DNA of 64,000 nt from Ryuthela nishihirai (lineage: Eukaryota; Arthropoda; Arachnida; Araneae; Heptathelidae): contig JAWZYU010000007.1 in the NCBI GenBank assembly GCA_038380435.1, forward strand, positions 85,636,334 through 85,700,333, written 5' to 3'. Positions 11,432 through 22,232 of this stretch are shown here, piece after piece. The notes under the pieces are model-generated. The model had not been told where the DNA came from. It did no database searches and saw nothing but the letters and a program-made list of their open reading frames with translations. Position 1 is the stretch's first letter. The number at the start of each line of letters is the position of its first letter. Made by a program: the position numbers and the translations under genes.

Positions 11432-11812
11432 TTTGGGTTGTTTTGGGTTGTTTTACCTCTGAGCGGCACTTTTTTGCACACCATGGGCTAAATGGCCAGT
11501 CATATGGACCCCGAAGGCTCAGAGAAGGTTGGGGGAGGGGACACACTGGAACAGCTGTTGGGAGACAGATGGTCCCCCCGTCAAGGCCATCCAGCGTGTT
11601 CTTTAACGTGCACAGGGTATGGCTCTCCCGCACACGGGTCCACGGCTTAACGTCCCATCCGACGGACGGTGGCTTTTCCAAATGGTGTCCCCTACTGACC
11701 GTGGGCAGGGAATTTTGCGGAGATAAATCTCAACGCTGACTCAGCTGGGACTTGAATCTGGGAACTACAGATTACGAGCCTGGCGCGCTACCGACTGAGC
11801 CACCCCCGCCAA
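11432..11812 (-). mobile_element. young SINE-A nested in the MULE terminal repeat
   Basis: Tail at 11432, head ending near 11812. Target-site duplication TGTAGATAATGA is at 11420-11431 and 11813-11824, within the MULE terminal-repeat sequence. The right-hand MULE terminal repeat shows the uninterrupted word at this position. The body has a small deletion (the consensus TTCCAAGCCCATCGG appears as TTCCAAATGG). Confidence 0.93.
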
Positions 11813-11916
11813 TGTAGATAATGAGTAGGCTACAAAAATGTAAATAATACACCTAATGTTTTAATAATTCTAATTTATTTTGTTTTAATAGAATAAATGC
11901 ACATTATTACTGTTTA

Positions 11917-12338
11917 AAACTCGAAGTTGTATGCAATGCCTCTAAGGTAATCAATCACATTTCGGTTTTGAAAATCTTGGACTATTCTTTCGATTCTAGC
12001 AAAAATTGTAGCATACTTCTTGTTTCTTTGATTGCCTGAATTACCGGCAATTAGTTGTGTAATTTCGAAATCGTGCAGCCCTTGTTGTTTCTCCAAAGAA
12101 TCAATGAATCGGTAAATATTTGGGAATAAAGTAGCACAAGTTTCCTGAAATCCCCTGTGCAACCCCTCCACGGCGTTGTTGGTACGTTGCTGATCATTCA
12201 GTGTTCGTGTGTAAACATTCCACAATTCGATGGCAAAAAATGGGTAATTGCCGGCCTCTCCGTTGTTTTCTTCCAATATATGTATTTACAAAGCAATTTG
12301 CAATCACCATAGCTTCAATCGGGAAGTCATCAACTTCA
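11917..12338 (-). pseudogene. MULE transposase C-terminal fragment
   Basis: On the minus strand, DDFPIEAMVIANCFVNTYIG (about 12332-12273) runs in one frame. After a shift at the T6 run near 12236-12241 it continues as IELWNVYTRTLNDQQRTNNA, VEGLHRGFQ, and ends with NRNVIDYLRGIAYNFEF before a stop at 11914. The TNNAVEG[WL]H block and the closing IDYLRG block are typical of the C-terminal part of MULE-type transposases, often paired with FLYWCH zinc fingers. The DDE catalytic core and any FLYWCH domain are missing, so the element is non-autonomous. About 135 residues survive. Confidence 0.85.
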
Positions 12339-12817
12339 ACTAATTTTGAAAATTTGTTCGGAAAAGTTAAAGTTATCGGAAGTTCAGTTCGAGTAATCGA
12401 GAGAGTTTAACATTGAATCTCCACTTTAGTAAAAAGTCGAGTTATCGAGAGTTGAATGTATTTACATTTTTGTAACCTACTCATTATCTCACAGGGGGCG
12501 AAATGTGGGGGGCGAAATGCGAGGGGCCACTTTTCCGTAAATCCCCCCACACACACTCCTTGCCTTTTGTGAGAGAGTACAGTGATGGGCATCCATTCAA
12601 TGAGACTTTAAGCCATGTTCCCTGGTGAAGGAGAGTCGTACCCTGTGAACATTAAAGAACACACAGAATGGCCTAGAAGGGACATTGCCATCTGTTTCCT
12701 GACAGCTGTCCACTGCATCCCGTTTTTCTATCCAATTCTGAACCCTTAGAGTCTTTGTAACCTGTCTATTTAGCACATTATGTGTTCAAATAGTGCCACT
12801 AAAACAACCCAAACAAC

Positions 12818-13730
12818 CAAATAATCTACAGGTATGAGAAAATTTAATAATATATGCAATACTTTTAGCTTCTGTATGAAAATAACAGAGAAGAATTACG
12901 ACTAAATAAGCACTCCAAGAATCCTTAATGATTTTGTTTTGGTAACTCTTACTCCGCTTCATTTGCATTTCTCAGTATTGAGTCATTTCTTCACATGGTC
13001 ACAACTTCCTTCGAAGCTTTGACATGCATGAAATCAGTTTCATCATTTCGCCTCAGCCACTCTCGATCCTCCTCTCGATTAGTACGTCATGAGTTTAAGA
13101 TCATTTTATTCTGCGTGTCAACCTGAATGGTTCAGGGAAGATTACAGGGCAGTCTGCTGATTACCTAGCTAACTCATCTGAGACATTTTATCTGTCAACC
13201 AGAGCTTAAACCCTGAGCATCATGAAGGAAGAAAGACATCATACCAATCGCTTAAGTAATAAATAATTCCCTGACTACGAAATAGGCAATTGTCTGGTCG
13301 TTATGTTCAGTTTAAGGAACAAATTTACTCTTTCGATTGATTTACCTGTGGCGTAATTGCTGTCTCTGCGGTTTTGATGTTGCTGCTAGTGTGGCCTGGT
13401 TTCCCATAATGGCAGTTCTCGTTCAACAGAATACAATACTTTTAGTTTGTTTTAGACAAGTTTTATCTCCTGATGGAGTTTAGGAATAAAGAAAGTTTTT
13501 GAAGTGGGTGGCAAAATAGGGAACTTTCTGATTGGCAATTTTATTTTAAATGCCCACCCTATTAAAGGCTAAGCTAGCAGACTGCAACCTAGAGTACCAA
13601 AATTTTGGGTTTCTAATTCTTGGTTGTGGAAACATTTACGCTTAAATTTATTTATTTCAATGTATAGTTTTAAAATATAAAAAATGAAGCAAATAAATTG
13701 CATCACATGATGTTCCTACCGAAAACGAGG
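12818..13730. other. intergenic, nothing recognised
   Basis: Mixed AT-rich DNA. No open frame above about 60 codons resembles a protein I know. Confidence 0.4.
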
Positions 13731-14219
13731 CTTAGTCGGTAGCGCGCCAGGCTCGTAATCTATAGTTCCCAGATTCGAGTCCCAGCTGGGTCAGAGTTGA
13801 GATTTATCTCCGCAAAATTCCCCGCCCTGCCCACGGTCAGTAGGGGACACCGATGGGCTTGGAAAGGCCGCCGTCCGTCGGATGGGACGTTAAGCCGTGG
13901 CCACGTGTGCGGGAGAGCCATACCCTGTGCGCGTTAAAGAACACGCTGGATGGCCTTGACGGGAGGCTACCATCTGTCTCCCAACAGCTTTTCCAGTGGG
14001 TCCCTCCCCCAACCTTCTCTGAGCCTTCGGGGTCCATGTGACCTGGCCATTTAGCCCATGGTGTGCAAAAAAGTGCCGCTCAGAGGTAAAACAACCCAAC
14101 CCAGATTTAGATAAATTAGATTGGGATCTTCAAGACTGAGGAAATATATTTGCTCAACTCGAACCTGGGAACTACAGATTACGAGCCTGGCGCGCTACCG
14201 ACTGAGCCACCCCCGCCCG
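13731..14219 (+). repeat. chimeric SINE-A: plus copy, copied flank, inverted head
   Basis: A plus-oriented SINE-A (13731-14099; the first bases of the head are lost) is followed by about 57 bp (14100-14157) nearly identical to the unique flank of the 9607 copy, including that copy's target-duplication word CCAGATTTAGA. This joins an inverted SINE-A head at about 14157-14219 that ends CTACCGACTGAGCCACCCCC. At the junction both sources contain ACTCG, a possible 5-bp microhomology. Confidence 0.8.
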
Positions 14220-14680
14220 CCATAACCTTGGATAGAAGTATTACTAATATACGTTTATGATGTATTTTACTTTAGTATTACAAACTAATAATGATGACGA
14301 AATATTGTTTATAATGACCCCCATCAGCCACGACCCAGGAAAACAATATTTATTTTAAAATTCAATACAGAATGTCAGAAAGATAATTGTGGGGTTTCGA
14401 GAATAAATGCAAAAATATTAAATATATGAAAAAATAGACATATTCAAGGAAGTAAATATTTTAATTGAAAGCGTACCTCAAATAGTTTTGAACCCAATGT
14501 ACACCGTTCGTTTAATATGTCCAATCGGTATTCCACTTCTTGTCATATAAGCTGCAGCACATCTCTTGCTCAGTTGCTTCTTTTATTCTGGCTTTCAAAT
14601 GATTCATATTTCGAATTTTATCCATGTACACTACTTCTTTAAAACGCCCCGCAAGAAAAAAAAGCAAGTAGTGTCAGCTC
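14220..14680. other. intergenic, nothing recognised
   Basis: AT-rich DNA with no coding or structural signal beyond short repeats. Confidence 0.35.
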
Positions 14681-14856
14681 ATTAAATAATAAGCTGGAAA
14701 AAAATTGGTTTTGCCGTCAGTGGGATTCCAACCCATGTCTCTTGAAAACATGCCAGTTATGATGTAATGGTTAGCAAACTGATATGTTTCCAGGAGACGT
14801 AGGTTCGAATCCCACTCAATGCAAAACTGATCTTTTTTTCAGCTCTTATTTCATGA
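14681..14856. repeat. fold-back pair of tRNA-like elements
   Basis: The left arm (about 14681-14757) and right arm (about 14777-14856) are imperfect reverse complements. Each carries a B-box-like word: GGTTCGAATCC at 14812-14822 on plus, and GGTTGGAATCC in reverse near 14724-14734. Each also has a GCAAAACTGAT-like segment and a T-rich then CAGCT end. This is a head-to-head inverted pair of a tRNA-derived sequence. Confidence 0.7.
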
Positions 14857-15107
14857 GTCCATGTTTACAGGACACATCCTGTGATTCTTTACTACTGAGG
14901 TAGTGTTGAATCAATCTCTTTGGTGGACTTAAACCCGCCACCCCCCAAATCTGGCCCTGATTAGGTAGGTGTGGGCAGATTAATCGTTACATATATTGCA
15001 TATACTTAAATAAGTTGCATGCTAATATATCATATACTTTTTTTAAATTCCTGCATTTTTTTATCTCAGTAATTTAATATGATTAATATATACCCTATTT
15101 TAACTTG

Positions 15108-15402
15108 TATAAGGAACACCCTGATTTTTCATCAAAGATATTTTTATTTTAAGATATAAAAAAAAGAAATTTTTTATTCTTCATAGAAACCATAAAATTC
15201 TTCATCACTCTCATCTGATATATCACAATCAGCTACATCAACTAGTTCATTATCATCATCAGAGTCACTCTCATCATGTTATGAAGATTTGAGTTTCGAG
15301 GAATTGAATAATTTGTTAATATCTATAATACTATCCATGTATAAGAAACTCCCCTATTTTTGGAACCCAATTTTTAGCAAAAAGGGGTTCCTTATACACC
15401 TT
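15108..15402 (-). pseudogene. short DNA-transposon remnant with acidic transposase tail (pogo/Tigger-like?)
   Basis: GTATAAGGAAC at the left and GTTCCTTATAC at the right form short inverted ends around 15107-15400. Between them, on the minus strand, about 30 codons read SDSDDDNELVDVADCDISDE then SDEEFYGFYEE and a TAA stop near 15177. Very acidic C-termini ending in EEFxGF occur in pogo/Tigger-type transposases, which is the basis for the suggestion. No catalytic domain remains. The family call is inference. Confidence 0.4.
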
Positions 15403-17045
15403 AAAATACAGTATATAGCCAGCCGCATATTCATTTTTTTTTCTTTGTCAGGAAATAGCAGAGTTGAACCTAAAATTTTGTTCAATAACCGTTTTCTTTG
15501 CATATAAGAATCGGAAGCACTATATGTAGAAAAAACTTATTCTCTTCCTCTAACAACAAAAGGTGGTTTGCGTTATTTAAAGCAACGCTATCTCTGATTA
15601 TGGTTCAGAAAACTTGAAATTTCATAAATTCACTGAAAATTTCATCGCTTTCTGATTAGTGTTTATTCTTTCGTGTTTGCAGACTAAAAATTAGATGTAG
15701 GCTGTGCCCCAATTTCCATACCCTAACAAACTGCAACTGCTTTGTTATATTTTTACTTAATTTTAGTTATCACGGTGTTTTCTCCCATACTCTTGAACCG
15801 TGCTTATGAATAGTTTCATCATTTTTCAGTTTCGAGCACTCAAAAATTTAAAGGTGGTGGGTTTTGTAAAGCCTTCTTTATCTCTTCTTGAATACCCGCC
15901 TGTATAGCTCCATTTGTTTCAATATTAAAACCGCTATTGTGAAAATAACATTCTTTTTAATTACTTTGTCCATATAAAATTTACCACAAAATTCATATTT
16001 TCTTCATCCTAAGAAGGTATAAAGTAGAGATGAGTTATCACTGCCAAGATTAGGGTTAAAATAATGGGAGGGGTTGTCCCTCTGATTATATTCTGCTCCG
16101 ATAAATTCAGTTCCGACAAATGTTGCTATTGCCAATTCAAAACTTTACATACAATGAGGTATTTTTAAAATACTGTATGTTTCGTGAGGGGAGCGGGGAT
16201 TTTATTTTTTTCAAATGATTAAAAAAAGGTAAACAATAGATTAAAGATTAAAATGTGATGGCAAGGTTAGAAGTCTTTCAATTTTGGGCTTTCTGCTTTT
16301 ACAAACGAAGAGTAAGACAAAAAGAAAAATAATATTTCGGGAAATATTAACTTATATTTAAAATTTTTCCGATTTTTAAAACATTCCCACTTGAGAGGAG
16401 TAATACTTTCTGCAGTAGCGGTCATAAGGCTTAATCCTGGAAGGGGCCATTTAGGGACATATGAAGGATTTTGTAGTGAAAAGTGTTATTTCTGGAGTAC
16501 AAAATCCTTTATATGTCCTTACACATGCCTTCCTGCGGGGTACTGAGGGGATCAGTGGTTTGCCTTCATAAAAAGAAATTGGTTGGCTGTTGAAATGAAA
16601 AAATTGGGTCTCTTATCTAATTGTTTGTCTCTTGGAGGGGGCTATAGTTCTCGGGACCCCCTCCTTATGACTTTCTGTGATCCAATAATACTCTTGGAGA
16701 GTTTTTTATTTAAAGCACAGTGATCAAAGTTAATCCTAAAAAAAAGATCTACTTTCCTTGTCTTCTGTTCAGATGATTCTGCAGTAGATACCAACAATTG
16801 AGGTTTTCCGGAAGCCCTCTTTCGCAGATTTGTCAATTTCTTCTTTCACATGGATTCCCATATGTCTAGGAATCCATCGGAATACAATAGGATTTTTATT
16901 TTCTTCATTGCCATAACATTTCTCAAACTTAAATATTATAGCAATAAAATATTTTTATTGCAAAATTTTATAGACTGAGGTACAAATTCTGTGACAAATC
17001 AATTTTAGAATGTTTCCATTACGTATTCAATACAATGGGCACAAA
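15403..17045. other. AT-rich intergenic DNA with degenerate local repeats
   Basis: Near 16090-16160 and 16965-17040, and again at 17330-17540, a degenerate phrase recurs (GAGGTACAAATTCT, then ACAAATCAATTTTA, then GAATTCAATA). An imperfect inverted repeat lies at about 16455-16475 and 16498-16518 (TACAAAATCCTTTATATGTCC). No gene was recognised. Confidence 0.4.
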
Positions 17046-17319
17046 CAGGGCCGTATCTAGGGGAGGGAATAGATAAGCCCCCCCCCCCCCTCCCTCCTCG
17101 TCCCTTCCCCTCGTTCAGAATGCAAGTAAAGGTAAAATAGGAAAAAAATGTAAAACTTATTTATATTTTATGCCTTTTTCAAGACTTAACCCCCCCCCCC
17201 CCGTAAAATGGAGGGAGACATGCTACATTGCATTGGAAAGCAAGTCTCTTGCGCCCCACTTCCCGTTTCATTTTTTTCAGCTCGATTGTTTCTTGTCCCC
17301 TGTTCAAGATCCAGGCCTG
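17046..17319. repeat. MITE-like element, CAGGGCC ends
   Basis: It starts CAGGGCCGTATCTAGGGG and ends with an inverted-like GATCCAGGCCTG. The interior holds long C runs (17083-17092 and 17191-17202). A second sequence with the same end words and C runs is at 31732-31941. Superfamily not determined. Confidence 0.4.
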
Positions 17320-18278
17320 GTCACAAATATGCTGACATATCGAATTTCGGTAAATGGTTCTATTGCGAATTCAATAAATTGGAACAACACGCTGTGACAA
17401 TTTAAACTCGGACAAATGTTTTCAATGCGAATTCAATACGCTGAGGTATAAAATTCCCCGAATAATTCCAACAAATGTCGATTCATTATACTGGAGTACA
17501 AACTCTCTGATTGATCAATTTTAACAATTATTTCTACATCATTTTTTGCAACCAAAGCACGTAAGCTCTGATTCTTTTCGTCTACATTATAAAAATCTTA
17601 ATACTTATGATAAAAAAATTCCTATTCCGTTTAAAATCTACTTTTGTTTTTGCTGGAAATAAAATCACTTTCTTATCAACCATAAACATAAAAATTTCGA
17701 AACTTAACTTCACATTTCACTCTTTACCTCAGAGTTAAAAGTCTTATTTGACATTTTGAACTAATCAAGTTGTTACATTTCTAACAAGCACCAGAGCTGA
17801 CACTGCAAGCTATATGATAGGTTACATCAGCAAAGCCCTCGTCACCAAAGAAAGCATGTTGTTTTAGCCTATTTCTACTATTTTTTTGTACCTTATTTAG
17901 ACGACAGTGATGCATTTAAAGGTAGCAATCAGTATGGCGGACAGCATACGTTGATTACATTTAAATGCGCTGTAATAAGCATCGTGCATTGCTACCCTCC
18001 TACTTGATATGTCCCGCGTGAAATAAAAACGCCAATTACTTCGTACTGGGCAGTAGTAGGGCGCCACCTACCGGTCAAATTACACCTTTCATGCACACCA
18101 TTTAATACATCTCCAGCTGAAACATAACTTACCGACGAACTTAGATCAATTGCGAACTCGTGCATTTATATCAGAAGTAATGGTTCCTATGTTTACGTAG
18201 TGGTTATGGTCCTTTGATTTGGATAGGGAACTTTAAACCTAGGAACCGAAACCGAAATGAGGGAGAAGGGATCTAGGT
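17320..18278. other. intergenic
   Basis: Contains the degenerate GAATTCAATA phrase noted upstream. Around 17900-18000 two similar words (GTGATGCATTTAAAGGTAGCA and its rough inverse) form a weak inverted repeat. No gene seen. Confidence 0.35.
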
Positions 18279-19167
18279 CAGTGGTTCTTGAAGGATGTGC
18301 CGCGAAATTTCGGATGATAATGCAGATAAACGAAATTTATAAACCATTTTGTTACTACTTTCTGACACTGATTCTTCATTTAAGTTTTTCCATTTAATGA
18401 AAAATTATATTTACTTCATATTAAAATTAAACTTACTTCATAAAAAATTAACTTGTTCTTATTAAATTTTAACGTTAAAACTAAAATTAACACAAATCAT
18501 GCCCATAACGTATATGGCGTTACGTACTATCCTCAATACATATCAGAACTTGAACAGAATAACTCTGTGTTGCAAATGACTCCCCAGCAATGTCTATTAT
18601 TGAACCAAACTTCGCATGCGCGAGTCTCTCATATTGTTTCCAACTTAAATATTTAGTGTGCCGCGAGTATTCACGGCGAATAAGCAAAAAGCTTTTGCAG
18701 GAATTGATACAGAGAGAGTGGAATTTAGTTCAAAATAGTAAAAATGTATCTACGGAAACAAAGGGAACAGTAAAAAGTGTAAAAGAAGCAATGCTTTCTT
18801 GAAGTGATGAAAAATTTGTTTACTGATCGAAAATATCAAAATTATATTTTGAAATAATGCATCCCTTAAAATAGGAGTACTCCTTGGCAGTACGCGGTAA
18901 AATATTTTGGGGTATGCCGTGAGAGTTGTTTCACTGATTACCCAGTAAAATGTTTATAATTTTATAAGATTTGTTAAATTGTTTATGTCATTTTTTGTGT
19001 TTCTCGATATAGTAATTTATGAATACAAAATTTAATGTATATATGTATGTTTTATTTTATTCCCATTGTTATACTATAAATATAGTTTTATCCATCAATA
19101 CCAGGGGCAGCCAGTTACATACTCATTTCCAGGAGGTACGTGAAGCATAAAAGGTTGAGAACCACTG
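18279..19167. mobile_element. hAT-like non-autonomous element, tentative
   Basis: The left end CAGTGGTTCTTGAA and right end GTTGAGAACCACTG form inverted repeats of the kind common at hAT ends. Both junctions are followed inward by phrases like GTGCCGCGA. The expected 8-bp target duplication is not evident (ATCTAGGT versus CCTTAAAA). The two interior open frames (18453-18802) are unrecognised. Similar single ends occur at 48246 and about 53283. Confidence 0.4.
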
Positions 19168-19204
19168 CCTTAAAATATCGACAATTAAATAAAAATCTAC
19201 TTGT

Positions 19205-19290
19205 GACTTCGGTGGCGGTGGTATCGCATTGGCTCGTGATGACATGTAGCTGCAGGGATCTGGGTTCGAGATTCGGGACGGCATGATCGT
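19205..19290 (+). repeat. tRNA-like SINE head, unclassified
   Basis: TGGCGGTGGTATCGC followed by GGGTTCGAGATTCGGG gives partial A- and B-box matches at tRNA-like spacing. Downstream text to about 19445 could be its body, but no second copy was found in the window. Confidence 0.35.
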
Positions 19291-20220
19291 TTATTCTGTC
19301 ATGTTTTCTGATTGCCTCTCACTGTAATTTGTTCAATTCTTCATGTTTGTCAAAAATCTCATATTCTCACAAGTGAGGTAATTAGGTACCGAAGGACACA
19401 GACAAAACTTATGGGCCCATTTCCTCAACTACTTTTGTGGTTGATTTGGAAGCCTAATATTTTTTATATAATTAAATAGCATTTTTTCTTTGCAAACGAA
19501 ATAATAGTTTAATATGAACTACTAATTTGCTAAAATATACTTATAGAAATCGATATTGATAATTAAATATAAAATGAAATATGTTGATATAATATTTTAA
19601 AAAAATATTTAAATTTATTTCGTCCTTGATTTCAATTTCCCAAAGTGATCAATAATTTAATTCGAGTTGTTCGCAATATATGGTCTCAAAAAGATAGAAA
19701 TAATCACGAATACAATTCCTATCTTTTTTATTTCGAGTGGGTTCCTATAAGCCCTCGACCCTCGGCGTTTTGCAGCCACTGGTTCTTACTTTGCGACATA
19801 AAGCACAACTGATTATAATTTTTATTTTCATCAATTTTTTTCATTTCATTTTTTTTTCCATCAAACCAATTGAAAAATGTATATTCTTAATGATGTAAAA
19901 TATAAATCTATTGCCGTAGTAGTCAAGATTTCTCATAACCTGCGGGGGGAAAGACATAATGTAATGTGTGAGGTCGCCCATGATACTCCTTACGTCAAAA
20001 ACTTTCATTTGAGAAAGATTTCGTTCAGAAATCCCTTAAGAATTTTTCTATTTTGGGAGTGTGGACATTGTTATGAAGGAATTTATATACATAGTTTTGG
20101 AAACCACCTCCTTTGTTGCTTTAAATTACTCTATAAAATAGCTATATGCAGAATTTAGTGATCTTACCTTTTACCATTTAAGAGAAGGTTTTCCCCGTAT
20201 TTAAAGGGGGTACTGTACAT
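19291..20220. other. AT-rich intergenic DNA
   Basis: Long A/T-rich stretches. The 93-codon frame at 19877-20158 is not recognised and has no supporting context. Confidence 0.35.
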
Positions 20221-20232
20221 CTCTGTTGAGTC

Positions 20233-20619
20233 GGTTGGGTTGTTTTACCTCTGAGCGGCACTTTTTTGCACACCATGGGCTAAATGGCCAGGTCACATGG
20301 ACCCCGAAGGCTCAGAGAAGGTTGCGGGAGGGGACCCACTGGAACAGCTGTTGGGGGACAGATGGTAGCCTCCCGTCAAGGCCATCCAGCGTGTTCTTTA
20401 ACGTGCACAGGGTATGGCTCTCCCACACACGGGGCCACGGCTTAACGTCCCATCCGACGGACGGCGGCCTTTCCAAGGCCATCGGTGTCCCCTACTGACC
20501 GTGGGCAGGGCGAAGAGTTTTGCGGAGATAAATCTCAACGCTGATCCAACTGGGACTCGAACCTAGGAACTACAGATTACGAGCCTGGCGCGCTACCGAC
20601 TGAGCCACCCCCGCCCCAC
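20233..20619 (-). mobile_element. SINE-A, full-length copy with target-site duplication
   Basis: Tail at 20233, head ending with GCCACCCCCGCCCC near 20617. The duplication is CTCTGTTGAGTC at 20221-20232 and CTCTGTTGGGTC at 20620-20631 (one mismatch). The antisense open frame (90 codons) is again preserved by chance or by youth of the copy. Confidence 0.92.
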
Positions 20620-20631
20620 CTCTGTTGGGTC

Positions 20632-21818
20632 CAAACAGGTTGCTTTAACCTATGATAATTAAAGATGTATACCAAATTTATTATTCTTAAATTTTACTGT
20701 TTACGAGAAATGTTCCCCTTAGGCGGGAGAGATGTTTATGAGGAGGGGAGGGTGAGAAAGAAGCGTTTGGGAAGATGTAGGGACTCAGCCGGACTGGGAT
20801 GGAGAGGCAGTCAGAATCACCATTTTCTGACCAGGTTTCTCCCGTCTGAAAATCGTTAAACTAGGGATCCATTGTTGGTGGGCCGTCGAAGCGGAAAGGT
20901 TTTGTTCTGCGCCTTCAGAACTCGGTTCGAGAAAATTAAAAGTGACAAATGGAAGAGCTGATGAACCAGATTGGCCAAGAGACTTACATGTCTGCAAAAC
21001 TAGCAATCTTTTGAAATATAAAATTTTTGGAAAATAAATATCTGCGACTCTTCGGCGGGTTTTATAAATAATTATGATTATTAATAAATAATTATTAATA
21101 ATTGATTGTTAATTGGCAATTATGAATAATTAATAATTAATTGCTACTTGACAATTATGAATAATTAATTATTAATGGATAATTATTAATAATTAATTAT
21201 TTAATAAGTAATTATAATTAAAAGCTCTAATCGCCCAAGCTTTTTCTTTGTACTTCCCTGGTAGTGTTCACAGTTCCACATGTCATTAGTAACTCTGCCC
21301 TAGCATAAACAGTTTACTGCTTATACGTACATGTACCTTTTTGTGCACTGTATCTCCGAATGTAAATAAATTTACACATTTGTAAACATGCTAAGTGCAA
21401 TAGCGCATTCGTAAATATCAGCTACCAAACCGAGCCATCTTGACAGTGGAAGATTTTTTTTTTCGTTTTTAAGCAAAACCTGCTCTTGTCTACGCCATTT
21501 TACGTCCAAAGGACACCTAATTACAAGAGGCAAACACTCACGTTGTCTCAAATTATGACGAGAAAGAGCTGTACACCAAATTTAGAGGTTGTTCTTGCCA
21601 CTTAAGAGGAGTTCCTTTTTTTTTCGGGAGGAGGGGAAGAGAGTTTTGGGAGTCAATCAAGCATAAACATGTGCAAAACCTTTTCCTTGATCTCAGAACA
21701 GACCGACAAACATCTCTCCAAAATGTATACTTTAAATTGTTCAAAAGATAACAAATTTCCTTTCCATTTCATCCTTGACATAAAACAATTGAAATTTAAT
21801 CTTCTGTTCTCGGTTAAC
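20632..21818. other. intergenic; AT low-complexity block at about 21060-21230
   Basis: 21060-21230 is a run of AATAATTAATTATTA-type sequence with two approximate repeats of TTGNCAATTATGAATAATTA. The rest shows no gene or element I can name. Confidence 0.45.
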
Positions 21819-21833
21819 ATTCTACTTAAGGTT

Positions 21834-22217
21834 GGTTGGTTGTTTTACCTCTGAGCGGCACTTTTTTGCACACAATGGGCTAAATGGCCAGGTCACAAGG
21901 ACCCCGAAGGCTCAGAGAAGGTTGGGGGAGGGGACCCACTGGAACAGCTGTTGGGAGACAGATGGTAGCCTCCCGTCAAGGCCATCCAGCGTGTTCTTTA
22001 CCGTGCACAGGGTATGGCTCTCCCACACACGGGGCCACGGCTTAACGTCCCATCCGACGGACGGCGGCCTTTTCAAGCCCATCGGTGTCCCCTACTGACC
22101 GTGGGCAGGGCGGGGAATTTTGCGGAGATAAATCTCAACGCTGACCTAGCTGGGACTCGAACCTGGGAACTACAGATTACGAGCCTGACGCGCTACCGAC
22201 TGAACCACCCCCGCCCC
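21834..22217 (-). mobile_element. SINE-A, full-length copy with 15-bp target-site duplication
   Basis: The duplication ATTCTACTTAAGGTT at 21819-21833 and 22218-22232 is perfect, marking a fairly recent insertion. Small differences from other copies include GCCTGACGCGC in the head and CACAATGGGC near the tail. Confidence 0.94.
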
Positions 22218-22232
22218 ATTCTACTTAAGGTT

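Larger units (their letters stand above)
11339..12544 (-). mobile_element. MULE (Mutator-like) DNA transposon, internally deleted
   Basis: Terminal inverted repeats contain CGGAAAAGTGGCCC followed by repeated CATTTCGCC motifs (four on the left, two on the right), then TGTAGATAATGAGTAGG and ACAAAAATGTAAATA. The right end reads as the reverse complement at about 12445-12544. The interior carries only the C-terminal part of a MULE transposase. The element sits within an old SINE-A and hosts a young SINE-A within its left terminal repeat. A 9-bp target duplication could not be confirmed. Confidence 0.8.
11229..12817 (+). repeat. old SINE-A copy split in two by a MULE
   Basis: The left part, 11229-11338, has a diverged head (CAGCTGGTAGCGCGTC, B-box region AGTTCAAGTCCC) and GAGATTTACCTC. 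The right part, 12545-12817, resumes at the expected next position of the family body (ACAGTGATGGGCATCC), continues through CATTAAAGAACACACAGAAT and ends at the tail AAAACAACCC. The two parts form one SINE interrupted by 11339-12544. Divergence is clearly higher than in the SINE at 11432. Confidence 0.75.

Noticed and set aside
18453..18802. Two small ORFs inside the hAT-like element as a transposase
   Set aside because: No hAT catalytic or dimerisation motif could be read in either frame.
19877..20158. 93-codon ORF as an exon
   Set aside because: No similarity I recognise and no splice or codon-use support in AT-rich DNA.
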